Assembly (NCBI GenBank): GCA_032622095.1
Contig: CP136062.1
Location: forward strand, 132,203,282 to 132,267,281
Direction of reading: 5' to 3'
DNA length: 64,000 nt
DNA from: Siphonodentalium dalli
Taxonomy: Eukaryota; Mollusca; Scaphopoda; Gadilida; Siphonodentaliidae
The stretch's first letter is position 1; every line of letters begins with the position of its first letter. The position numbers were made by a program, and so were the translations under genes. The notes beneath the pieces are model-generated. The model did no database searches. It was not told where the DNA came from and was given only the letters and a program-made list of their open reading frames with translations. Positions 19,735 through 30,955 of the stretch are shown piece after piece.

Positions 19735-22675
19735 ATGGCTGATAAAGCAAAAAGTAAACTAAGATGTGATTTAACATCCATCACTCTTGAAGATATACAA
19801 CAAATGTATAACAACAAGCCATATACCTATAAACAAATGCAGAAATCTGATTTGGGACGTTTAATTCCTTGTGAGTCAATAGACCTGTCGCTATAAAAAC
19901 CGGCAGCTAACGCAACAAGTTTCTTAACCTCAAAGGACAGGATTCACTTATGGATTCTTGATATATTTTAACGGTTGTATATGGAAGTATATGAAAACAA
20001 TGACATTGATGTTAACTGGATTGATTCTCATGCTTCCGACCCTACACACACACGGACTTCATTGTTCAAAAGTTAAATAGTATGCATAAAAACAAAAATA
20101 GACTCTCAGAGATTGACAAAGAAGATTTTCTATACAAAGTCTTTGTTTACATTTCAACTGGGATAAAAGGTCGCAGACCACATGTCCCCCGACTCGAGTG
20201 GTAAACTTCATGATTGGATTTGTTTGTAGGATACTATTTGCAACAATGTTATACAGTATATAGATGTTGCAAACCACCGCAAAATTTCTTGGACAAAACA
20301 ACCCGATGAACAAATGCATGCAAACACGAAAAAAATGATATTTTTGTATTAGCTATATAGATGTTGCAAATCACCAACATGTTAGGAACAATATCCCAGA
20401 GTTTCAAATCTCTACATTTAAAACTGTAGGAGGAGTTGATTACACCATGAAGGTACCCAATCTCATCCAAAAGGCAAAAATGTTCAAAATTTTCTAAGTC
20501 GAAAACCCCCCAAAAATATGGAAAAAATGATATTTTTGATTAGCTATATAGATGTTGCAAATCACCAACATGTTAGGAACAATATCCCAGAGTTTCAAAT
20601 CTCTACATTTAAAACTGTAGGAGGAGTTGATTACACCATGAAGGTACCCAATCTCATCCAAAAGGCAAAAATGTTCCAAATTTTCTAAGTCGAAAACCCC
20701 CCCAAAAATATGGAAAAAATTATATTTTTGATTAGCTTTATAGATGTTGCAAATCACCAACATGTTAGGAACAATATCCCAGAGTTTCAAATCTCTACGT
20801 TTAAAACTGTAGGAGGAGTTGATTACACCATGAAGGTACCCAATCTCGGACGCACGGACGCACGGACGCACGGACGGACGAGGGTCATTTCTATAGTCCT
20901 CCGACGGAAACGTCGGGGGACAAAAATAATGATACAAGGGAATAGTTATAAAACATGGTGTAAAGCCGAATTTGAAGATACACTAAATTTGGTGAATTAA
21001 CTTTTCAAATGAGTTTAAGGAACCAGGAAAATGATACAGTGCACACCCCTACCAAAGATAAGGATATTCATGAACCTGAATTGCCGATGCAGGAACAGGT
21101 AACAATAGGAGTTGAATATAACGTAATTAAGCAGATCTAGATACAGGTACCTTGTCTGATCAGCACTGCGCCAACAAGAGTGAAGATAAACAGAATGACA
21201 AAAGCTTTGAGGAATATATTAACAACAGTTTGAATGTTTTCGAAAAAGTGTTATGCGAAATTAAACAGAATGATGTTATATCTAAGTTAGCACATTCTTT
21301 GGAACAAAAATTGAGCACTGTTATCCTGAAAAATAACAGTCAAAGACAGTTTGAACTCTAAGTTGCCTGGGAAATTGGAAGAAATTGAGCAGCTCAGACA
21401 GGAGTTAGAAATGATGAAAACATAATTACGAACATTAAATTCTGGAAGTGATCAACTAAATAACAATAATAAATCATTACATTCTGCAAATGATCAACTC
21501 TTGTGCAACAACGAATACCTGAAGTCTCAGTTACAAATGAAAACTCAAGATAATGAACGGTTACAAATGATAATTCAAGAAAATGAATGGCTTAAGGGGG
21601 AAGTACATTCTCTGAAATCACAAATAGCATCCCTTGATGAATCAGCTATTAAAATGGATAGACAGTTGCTAATGAAAACACAAGAAAATGAACGGTATAT
21701 GGGAGAAGTTAATTCCTTGAGATCACAAATGAAAACCTTGACGACACAGAACATGACAGTCATGAAATATAAGCAGCAAGAAATCATGGATCTAAAGAAA
21801 GAGGTCAGCATGCTTCAAAACATGATGGAGAATATTAAAGGAGTGAATGCGCCCGCTAATAGTGATATCGAGGATGACGAAACTGGAAGACTGAATAAAA
21901 ACACCTGATATCAACCGACCTCCGGACCTGGAGGTTGTTATCTTTCATGACTCCATCTTTAAAATGATTGATATGAAGAGACTGACAAGTGGACTAACCT
22001 CAGAATGTTTTCACACCCCGCATTGAAGATGCAGTTAAATCTCTGGAGGCCATAACCTATTATCCTAAGAATATTATTATCATGTGGGAGTGAACAATTT
22101 GAGGTCAGATGGGGACATGTGCGATTCATGGGACCAGTTTAAAAATTTAGTTGATAAATCCAAGACATTGAGTTCTTTGATTATTGTATCGGCCATCACA
22201 CCGTGTGGGGAGAAACACTCAAAGGAAGAGTGGCATGGTTCAATAGCAACATTGCATCTAAATTTGAGAATGACAAAAATGTGTTGATTGTTCATAATGA
22301 TAACTTTATACATAGCGGGGGAAGTCTGAAACGTTGCCTTTATTCGGAGGATCAGTTGCACCTGAATGAGAGGGAAGCAGGGTCCTTACAGGCAAGTTGA
22401 GAAATGCCATTGCAACCAAATATGGTCTCGAGCGTCCTCCCTATTCTCGTTCAGCTCATCGCCCATATAATGGCCCACAAAGATCTTTCAATTCCGGTAA
22501 TGGCAATGGAAATTACTACTGTAAGGGTAACAGGAAAAATAACTATATGTATGGCAATGATAATATATCACATAGATGTCGAGGGAACTATAGTAGTACC
22601 AGGGATAGATCAATGGTTATGGTGGACAGGGACGGTTCAGAAGAGGAGGATACCCTGGTCACTAAGGCCAAATAA
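19735..22675 (+). pseudogene. Coiled-coil plus SGNH-hydrolase protein of probable mobile-element origin, interrupted
   Basis: The decayed gene starts at ATG 19735 (MADKAKSKLRCDLTSITLED) and runs with several stops to 20180. There a tandem-core element is inserted. Downstream (20923-21380) the frame resumes. 21501-21908 is a long heptad-type coiled coil rich in K/E/Q/N (LKSQLQMKTQDNERLQMIIQ). At about 21925 comes an SGNH hydrolase-like domain: VVIFHDSIFKMID has the block I serine, HVGVNNLRSDG the GxN block III, and DQLHLNEREAG the D-x-x-H block V. A one-base shift near 22085 separates blocks I and III. The C-terminus (22397-22675) is Gly/Asn/Arg-rich, nucleic-acid-binding-like, then acidic. 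Esterase/SGNH domains are known in retrotransposon ORF1-type proteins and have been reported in Ngaro-type elements. I therefore infer a mobile-element gene, but no polymerase is attached with certainty. Confidence 0.6.
20183..20922. mobile_element. Tandem-core element with ACGG microsatellite, inserted in the SGNH gene
   Basis: The ends are an 11-bp inverted repeat: TGTCCCCCGAC at 20183-20193 and GTCGGGGGACA at 20912-20922. Three copies of a core of about 191 bp follow one another: CATGTTAGGAACAATATCCC begins near 20379, 20570 and 20762. Each core has TTTTCTAAGTCGAAAACCCC. A (ACGC/ACGG)n tract lies at 20847-20880, and a terminal hairpin TCCTCCGACG-GAAA-CGTCGGGGGA at 20898-20920. The architecture is the same as the 5161-5866 element, with a shared CTAAGTCGAAAA word but otherwise different cores. 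It is non-coding; the long minus-strand frames follow the repeat. Confidence 0.78.
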
Positions 22676-22880
22676 AAAAACTGTGTGCATTGGCACTTTT
22701 TATCGCCAACAAATAAAAAGTGTACCCACTTTCACCTGCATATCAATATTCGCGTCTTCAGTCTACACCGCTATCCGGATTCCGGCATCGATAGAAATAG
22801 AGTTATTCCTCTTTGCTTGGAATTATTCGTCTTTTGCTCAGAACGGAAATCAAGTGCACCACCGATATTTCACAATCACA

Positions 22881-23715
22881 ATGGCGACCCTTGTGGACGT
22901 TGGCGTTTTTCTAAATAAAAAATGCATCGTCCCATGGACAGTGTTGTCTATCCCGAAGAGTTATAGCTTAAACATGCTACGGGTGAAGGTTTTAAATGAA
23001 AACGCACCAATTTCACCTTTCCAATGCAACGAAGACTACGAAACGGATCAAACGGTGTAAATTCGGGTGCTTGTATCCAATTCAAAAACATCGGATTTTG
23101 ACTTTGTTGACAATTCGCTGAACGCATTCGAAGTAGCTTCAACATTAGGAAGGTATTTTCGCATTGAAGCCACTAAAATGGACACTGGGCCTGCTACAAG
23201 TAGTAGTACAAACATTATATCTAATAATGTGCCTGACAGTGCCAAGTCTGTGAGTGTGAAAAATGCATTTGAAATGCTATTGGAACGGGATGTGGTTGCA
23301 GTGCCAACATTTGGCGGCAAAACAAAACGAGATGACTTATCTCGAGACTTTACTTCTTATATCGATACACAAAACCTAGGATTCCAAAAGGACACTGTGA
23401 ACCAAATGGGCCGAAGTTTATAAACACTGTTCGTAATGCGCTATGGTATCTAGATCCTCATGTCAAAAAAATGGAAGAAAGATCATGCCATGTGCCGAAA
23501 GCTTTCAATAAATTTCTTGGATATAATGACCCTCGAAAAACGAAACATGGTATACCGCCAGTCACCCAAGTTAAGATGCTGGAACACTCAGAGCAGCTGG
23601 CCAGTCTACTGGAATTGCCGTTTATCAAGGCGTCGAAATGGGAGGAAGTTAAAACTGCTGTATCAGATTTGGCGGACATGATGCACAAGAATGCATGCTA
23701 TCTCCAGGATAAAAG
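22881..23715 (+). pseudogene. Uncharacterised gag-like reading frame, exon 1
   Basis: From ATG 22881 (MATLVDVGVFLNKKCIVPWT) the frame runs with one stop at 23058 to about 23400. It shifts by one, then continues to 23715 (FINTVRNALWYLDPHVKKME, SKWEEVKTAVSDLADMMHKN). It ends in AAAAG followed by GTATAT, a usable splice donor. I do not recognise the family. Position just upstream of DIRS RNase H and tyrosine recombinase (after removal of an inserted element), and the absence of enzyme motifs, suggest a DIRS-type Gag. A host gene exon is the alternative. Confidence 0.5.
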
Positions 23716-23942
23716 GTATATATTGCTATTGATCTTGTTTTATTGAAGATAGTTTACTTTTTTGTTTTCCCCTAATACGATCATTGGAAATATAGATGGC
23801 TGGCCAACACTTGGGTTTAATACTATGTTTCCCCCCAATGCGATCTTTAGAATTAATAATAGATGCAAAATAGCTATAATTTTTTTGGTCAGATCCATGT
23901 CTATCAATGTTGTCATTTCAAGTGCATTGGTACTAGTGTTAA

Positions 23943-24119
23943 TTTTATTTCGTAACGACTTATTCAAACCAGATACCATTAGGTTCCAATCCAGCGTGTC
24001 CCTTTAATCGCAATATATATAAATAGAAGCATTTTTTCGTTATGCGCATGCGCAACGAAACTTCTAGATTCTAACTCTCGTGGAAACGAGACATCCCATC
24101 TTCAATTTCGGCGTCCGCC
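23943..24119 (+). repeat. Left inverted terminal repeat of DIRS B
   Basis: It begins TTTTATTTCGTAACGACTTA, then TTCAAACCAGATACC, and ends near CATCCCATCTTCAATT. It matches the reverse complement of 35781-35974 with only a few substitutions and one 6-bp length difference (GCGCATGCGCAACG against GCGCAACG). Confidence 0.88.
24013..24026 (+). promoter_or_regulatory. TATA-like box in DIRS left ITR
   Basis: ATATATATAAATAG lies mid-ITR, facing inward, where the DIRS internal promoter would be. It is present in both ITRs because they are inverted copies. This is inference from sequence only. Confidence 0.4.
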
Positions 24120-24409
24120 ATTAAACAACGACTTTGACTTGCTCCGTTATTTTGAAACGGAATTAGTGTTTTTAACACGCTATTCAGGAATGAAACTAAC
24201 TCCGAACTGCTTGAAACGTGACAATAATGAACAAACGTTCGCGACAGTTCGTCGTCACAGCAAACTTCAGATTTGAACGATGAAATTGATCTCCCTTCAT
24301 TTCCGGCTTCAAAATCAAAGATGAAACTTGAAGTTGAAACGTGTTTTTAAAAGAGTTAACGACCGTTTCACGACAGTTATTTGTCACAGCAATCTTTCGA
24401 TTGAAACAT

Positions 24410-24414
24410 GTAAT
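24410..24414. repeat. 5-bp target-site duplication GTAAT (left; right copy 31405-31409)
   Basis: GTAAT directly precedes CACAGTG at 24415 and directly follows CACTGTG ending at 31404. A sixth matching base is absent on either side, so the duplication is exactly five. Confidence 0.85.
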
Positions 24415-24863
24415 CACAGTGGATCAACGGACACGAACCAAAACCGGAAGTCGTAGATTTCGAGGTGGAGAAATATCTGTCGACAAATATTTTTTGACAT
24501 TTTTTGACGTTTTTTGGGGAAAATAAACGCTTGGATACCATATCTGACCAACTGAAGGTGAGTGAATATTTCTTCGCTAATGTTCGGACACCGACAATCA
24601 ATTTAAGTGAGTTGCCATTGTTCGATCGCGGAACAAATGTCATTTAATCATCGCCGCTAGACGATTTCTTCCCCAAAATATCCCAGAAAATCATACTTTT
24701 CACATTCATCGCAGACAGCTGTCGCAACAACCTATACACCGATCGAAAGGCCTGTTTTCCGCCCACAAATGCATATTTTGAGTATTTTCACGGACTGTCT
24801 CAAAATTCCAAATTTCATCTTTTGATGTAGATACCCACCTCGAAAATACTGTCCGGTTAGTCC
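24415..24863 (+). repeat. Left long TIR of CACAGTG element, with RSS-like terminus
   Basis: Heptamer CACAGTG at 24415-24421. A 15-bp spacer is followed by ACCAAAACC at 24437-24445, which differs at one position from the consensus RSS nonamer ACAAAAACC. The rest of the 449 bp is non-coding, with a donor-like GAAG|GTGAGTG at about 24555. Confidence 0.8.
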
Positions 24864-26754
24864 CGAAAAATTTAATCATTAGTTGTAAAAAATCTGTCCG
24901 CTTAGTCGTGATTTTGCTGAGGTCTGCCATCTTCAATTTCTGGTCGAAAAAGCAATTTTGCCGCAGATAATGGGCGTTTCATTTGACTTTTGCGTGGCCA
25001 CAATGGTTCTGGGTGTTCATATTGTTGCATATGTCTCCTGGTACAACATAACATCCAGGCGGTGACTTATATATATAACTGAACTGTAACTGAAATCCAA
25101 CTACGAAGTACATGTTTGGTATACATATAACTTTTGATGTATGTCATATTGTTAACTCTGACTTGTCATCACTCTCGGAAGGCCGACATAAAAATTTTTA
25201 TTTACATCCAACTTTTTTCAGAAAAATGCAGCGGTGTGCCGATTTTTACCCTTTATATTTGATTATACACTCGCAACGAGTTGTGGCCCACAACTTGTGG
25301 GGTTATACATCAGGAAGCGGCTTGTTCGTCCTTTCGTGGATGCAATTTTCCGAGTTTTTATTCCTAAGTTTTGCGGTCATTTGTTTTTTTTGCCTTGGCA
25401 TATATATATTTAGTACCATGGGAACATGCGAACATATATGATTATGAAATATGTCAGACCTTTTTGTGTGGAGTTATATGACATTTTTCGACTTAGAAAA
25501 TTATTGTTTTCAATATTTAGCAATGGTTAAAACAATAATGAGGAGGGGACTAAAACATACAGTCGGAGGGGTGTACAGCTATATCTGTTACTAATATTAG
25601 CTTAAGTTCAAGTCCACTAAGCGATATTATTTTATAATTCCAGGTGCCATTGACGAGAGGATCGCATGCCTGCCTTCATATATGAAACCACTGTGAGGCA
25701 AAGGCTTGCGGCTTCGCTGAGGCAATCGACGATGGGATTTTACAACACCCGAATGAATGTTTGAAAATAAAATTATTGAAAATAAAAAATATAAAAATTA
25801 TTTATAATAAAATACTATACAATACTATACTATGCAATACTATACGAAATATTGGTAGGTACTCTCGGTTGATATAGAGAATAGAAACATCATCTGGAAA
25901 ACTCCAGTGTTCTTTCGAGTTGTTGTATTCTTAATCCCACCTTGGCTGTCCATTAATGTAGAAGTGTTGTGTTTCCTACATGTATATACGGGTAAAATTC
26001 CAATCTATAGCGTACAACTGAATGTGGAACCAGATGCAAGTTACTTTTGTAAATATATAGGCACGTGATTTTTGTCCTGTTGTATTCAAATCGCGCCATA
26101 ATTAATTGTTTCCACATTGATTCACACACTGGATAATTTGGTTGGGAAGTTTTTAACGCAAATGGTCGCGTATATACCGGTATTCAAATTTAAGCGAACA
26201 GAAGACATGCAGACAGACCATACTCGTTCATATATATAGACAAAAAATTAACTGTATGGGAGGTCAAATTCACATTTAATAATGAATTGCGCTTAAGCGC
26301 ATATACCACATATCGCGCTGAAGCACACATATGGCATTTGCGCATACTTGAAATGAATTGCGCTTAAGTGCAATTAATTGCGATTAAGCGCTATGAGTTG
26401 CTTGAGAGTAAGTGTAACTACCCATAAAACCTAACTATTATAGCATGACCGGGTGTATCTGCATTTGGCTAATTTAAACTAAAGGTCCTCAATCCGATCA
26501 GAAAGACCCATATTATAAAGATACAACAACAACAACAATATTTCTTCAAAATAAGCAGGGGGGGGGCCGGAAAAAAAACTGCGGGACACAACGTACCGGG
26601 GGGGGGGGGGTTAGGGGTGGTACATAGGCGTCAAAAATTTACGCGTAATTTTTTTCCTTATTCATTTAGAGGGGGGGGGGGGGGGGGGGTTGTCGGAAAA
26701 ATTTGCATGTAATTTTTTTCCAAATATGTATTAACTAACAACTTTAATTTTCTC
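24864..26754. other. Inner left part of CACAGTG element, with small remnants
   Basis: No gene is recognised. It holds three things. (1) One degraded core-repeat copy at about 25415-25500 in reverse orientation (TAGTACCATGGGAACATGCG, TTTTTCGACTTAGAAAATTA), like the 5161-5866 element. (2) A possible terminal exon at 25645-25698 after a splice acceptor (TTATAATTCCAG), reading GAIDERIACLPSYMKPL then stop, with AATAAA signals near 25767. (3) A TACTATACAA microsatellite at 25808-25850. The palindromic words GCGCTTAAGCGC at 26290-26301 recur at 30200-30260, so an inner inverted pair continues beyond the TIRs. Long G runs lie at 26561-26690. Confidence 0.4.
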
Positions 26755-27015
26755 TCATTTTATAGAATATGGATTAACCTTAATATCCAAATCATATATA
26801 CATGAGTAGTACAATCCACCTAAAACAATTTGGGATAACCACTGTCTTGCTTTACATGTGATATTGACCCCATTAACCCTCTTAATAATGCCGACTATGT
26901 CAGTGTCTACCAGTCGAATGCAGAATTCTACCCTGCGATCGCTTATCTGGCAAATTTTTACTGCAGAACTATCCCATGTATTAAACAATTTCTCCTCCAA
27001 TGTAGTCCAGGGCAT
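26755..27015 (-). CDS. Unrecognised 86-residue reading frame
   Basis: A minus-strand frame with mixed composition (NTWDSSAVKICQISDRRVEF, LGGLYYSCIYDLDIKVNPYS) and no low complexity. Its start lies 12 bp inside the foldback element, so the original N-terminus was probably cut off by that insertion. No domain is recognised. It is the longest plausible coding piece in the CACAGTG element and worth a remote-homology search against Transib/RAG proteins. Confidence 0.25.
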   Translation of the reverse strand: MPWTTLEEKLFNTWDSSAVKICQISDRRVEFCIRLVDTDIVGIIKRVNGVNITCKARQWLSQIVLGGLYYSCIYDLDIKVNPYSIK

Positions 27016-29307
27016 TTATGGTTTTACCCAGAACTAATTGCAACAGAATTTTTTTTTGCTGGAATTGGTACATATACCCTCCGTAAACAACATACTAAAA
27101 ATCGGCAAAAATCGGAAAAAGGGAAATTAGTGAATTTCGTGGAAAATAAATTGGAAAATTTGGTCAAATCATCAATATATGGATTTTCATGAATGTATAT
27201 AAAAAATTCAAATTTACAAGTCCTACAAATATCATGCCTATTTTGTCAACCACATTTTCCTGAATCCAGAACTGGAAACCATTCCCAGATTCCTTAAGTA
27301 TTTTTCGAGTTGTGTGCTTTCAAAAACGCGAGTTTACCTGATTTTGGAGCCTTAATTTCGCAGAATGAGCCAAATGCCGTATTATATGGTTAATTATTTA
27401 AAAAACTAATGCCAAATTAATGACATTTTCACTGTTTTAGCAATTTCCTCACTAGATTAAACACAAAATATGATTAATATGTGCATCTATGAATAAGGAG
27501 AATAAAATATTCTCAAACAAAATGTGTGTTCCATTGTATGGACTTAGCCAAATTTGCCTTGCCACAGAACTTGTGTGATGAAATGCCATATTTGAGGTCA
27601 TGTAACTCAATAAATTAATATCCATATGCTCTGCTTTTCTCATAACATTTTGAGAATACTAGATTGAAGAAATTGTGAAGTAATTTCCAAATACATTGGT
27701 GAATAAAATAAAATTATGGTCCTATGAACTCTTAGTCTAGCCTCTTTTCCGAAAATGCTATTGTGGGGCGTTTTTGTCAATTTTAAAAGGATTTTAGGCA
27801 TATTAAGAATAATTAACGAAAGTTTATTGTGTAAAATTATGTGATCTGTCCTCTTAAATCATTTTTTTGTTGAGAAAATAGCATTTCAATGGTTATACCA
27901 ATGAATGTCACTGGATTTCACTCATCATTATGGAAACTTACTCCAAATTTGAACGGCAGAACAATGGGGTAGGGGAAAGCATATCAACAAAAACTTCAAA
28001 ATTATGCATCTTGAAGCATAAAACTTTATATTAACAGCTTCTACTTACATTGTTCTTTCATGCATAATTTCATATTTCCTTTGTTTATGTTTATTGACAG
28101 AGCTATAATATTTGTTGTCATAATTTGGCAGTGAAATGTCAAATTGGCATTTTGAGATTGTTTTTATACAACATAACCATAAAGTTCTAAATCAACGTCC
28201 GATAACGTATTAAGCAGTTTTATAATGCAACAGGAATGTACACAAACTGGAAGAAAACAACATTGTGTCTGAAATGGCTGTAATTTGGTGATAAGATTGC
28301 ATTTTGTGATTTTTCCTACCCCTATACCAACGTTAAAATTTGGAGTCAGTTTCCTGAAAAATGAAAGAAATATAGTGACATACTATGGCATAACCAATGT
28401 AATGCTAATTTTTTATCACTTACGTGTTGTGGGAGGAAAGTTCAAATCATTTTACACATTAAAACACCCATTGTTTTTTGTTTTTATGGCCCAAATCCTT
28501 TTAGAATGGACAAAAATGCCTCAAACTGGCATCTTTGGAAACAAGCTAAGACTAAGTATTCAAAGGGCCATAAGTTGATTTTCTTAAATAATGTCCTGTT
28601 AATACCTTTACAATTTGTTCAATCCAACATACTTAAAAGGTTATAAGGAACGCATGGCATATTGGTATTAAATTATTGAGTTACATGACCTCAAATATTG
28701 CATTTCATCACACACGTTCAGTGTCAGAGGCAAAATTGGCTAAGTCCATACAATGGAACACACATTTTGTTTGAGAATATAATCTTCTTCTTAATTATAG
28801 ATGCACATATTAATCATATTTTGTGTTTAATCTAGTGAGGAAATTACTAAAACAGTGAAAAATCCCTTCAGTTTGCTCTAGTTTTTTTTTAATAATTAAT
28901 CATTAATAAGGCTTTTTGGCTCATTCTTCGAAAGTGAGGCCCCGAAAATGGGCCGAAATCAGGTAAACTTGCATTTTTGAAGGCACACAACTCGAAAAAT
29001 ACGTAATGAATCTGGGACTGGTTTTCAGTACTGGGTTCAGAAAACTGAGGACGACACAATACACATCCTTTTTGTAGGATTTGTGAATTTTATTGTTTTT
29101 ATAAACATCCATGAAAATCCATAAATTGATGATTTGACCAAATTTCCCCAAATTTATTTCACGAAATTCACCAATTTCCCTTTTTCCGATTTTTGCCGAT
29201 TTTTAGTATGTTGTTTATGGAGGGTTTATGTACTTACTCCAGCAAAAAAAAATTCTGTTGCAATTAGTTCCGGGTTTGGCATTTTTTCTCATAAATGCAC
29301 TGGACTA
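27003..29307. mobile_element. Foldback element with about 640-bp inverted arms
   Basis: The arms 27003-27640 and about 28655-29307 are inverted copies. Examples are TTGATGATTTGACCAAATTT on the right against its complement at 27159-27178, and TTACATGACCTCAAATATTG against 27595-27610. The ends are TAGTCCAG and CTGGACTA, and ATG flanks both sides as a possible 3-bp duplication (27000-27002, 29308-29310). The loop of about 1 kb has a 97-codon frame (28285-28578) of no known family. A diverged half-copy is at 13480-14235. The superfamily is undetermined. Confidence 0.72.
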
Positions 29308-30955
29308 ATGGTATCAGAAGACAGTTATATGCTGGTGTCTCATCACTCATCTCATTTGCATCTTTTTCAAAGTCGAGGTAATGACTAGTTGTCATTTTTT
29401 AAAATGCATACAAAGCGTTGCGATCACCAATATACATGTGTGTACATGTCATGACATCACGAGGTACAAATCTGCGTTCTACTGGTAGACAATGACCATT
29501 TTAGTCATAATAATCTAAACTAAGTTACCAAGCACCTTCTCGTGAATTGTATGCTCCGGTGTTTTTTTCGGTTTCCGGCCAAACCGAGTTGTTGTCCGGC
29601 TGGGGTAGATTTGATTTTTCTTGGGGGGGGGGAGGGGAAAATGGTCAGTGGAAAAACACTGCAGTTTTTGCTGTTTTTTGGGGGGGGGGGGGGTACCCAA
29701 ACCGAAGAAAAACAGTTTTTTCCACACTGTGTCTGGAGTTTTTTCCAGCCCCCACCTGAAATAAGCTTTAGTTATCAGAATCGATTAACGTGTGATTTAT
29801 AAACATTTTGTTCAACAAAATATGGTCGTATAATTACTAAAGTATCACGAAATTTTACCGTATTACCACTTGTTTTAGAGTTATCCATCTTCATCCGCAA
29901 TTTTGACCGAAACCACCCTTTTCACGGCTGTGTTTCTGGGCAGCAATCAATTGAAATAACAAACTTCAATAATCGATATCTGATCACACTTGGGCTTTGA
30001 TGGGTTGGTTCCTCGACTCGACTAAAACAGAAGGTAATACTGTCGCGAGTCACCCATTTTGATAAAGAATTTAGGCTAGTTCAAAATCCCAACTATCCAA
30101 AGCAATGAAAACAAGGAGGTGATATGTCAATATGAGTTCAGGTTTAGTTATAGATACACCTATTTATTCACCAGGGGTACATATAGTTACATACAGTATA
30201 ACCATGAATTGCGCTTAATCGCAAATAATTAAGCTTAAGTGCTATTGCTTAACTGCAATTAATTATGAAATGTGAATTTGGCCTCTCATAGAAATGGAAA
30301 TAAACATCTGCATATTTGATGGCTATGCTATAATATGTAATATTAGCGAAAATTCTCCGAAATATGGGTGGGTGCATGTAGTTTAAAACATAAAAATAAA
30401 GGGGTGTATAAATACCCGAAAAATGTAGTTAAAACTTTATACAATCGTAATCAAAACTCGGGTGGTGGGTCCCGAAAGTGGCCATAATGAAAAAGAACAG
30501 CCATGGGTCCCGATTTGTTTTTTCTGAAATTAATCGAATTTTAATTGTTTTTTAAGTATCAAATTTCACGCTATATATATATATATATACTGGCTGAAAT
30601 ATCAAACTACTGGAAAATACATCTACATGCACCTCCCACCATCAAAACAATCCTGTTGCTACGGCCTTGGTCATGGAGGGCATTGTAATATTCTTGTTCT
30701 AACAATATTTCCATAAATGATTCTTTGGTTAATGACCTTACACGATCTGAACGAATATATGAGAACAAATTGCAAACTGTACTCGGTAACCAAACTTGAT
30801 CAGTATACTATAGTTGCAACAGAAAAGCAGTTGCCCAAAAAACGTGCCACTGTTAACGAAAGGCAGCCAACAAACTAATCCATTTCGACTCTTGATTGAA
30901 CAACAAAAACTGTCCGCCGGGTCTGATGGATTGCAACTAAATTCCGGGGTGTACA
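29308..30955. other. Inner right part of CACAGTG element
   Basis: No gene is recognised. G runs at 29621-29636 and 29680-29693 account for the Gly-rich ORFs there. CGCTTAATCGCAAATAATTA near 30211 and TGAAATGTGAATTTGGCCTC near 30268 are the inverted partners of 26255-26400. An (AT)n tract is at 30575-30590. Confidence 0.4.

Noticed and set aside
20249-20937. Minus-strand ORFs of 73 and 147 codons
   Set aside because: By-products of the 191-bp core repeats of the inserted element.
29515-29802. Gly/Pro-rich ORFs on both strands
   Set aside because: Caused by G runs and low complexity; no start context or homologue.
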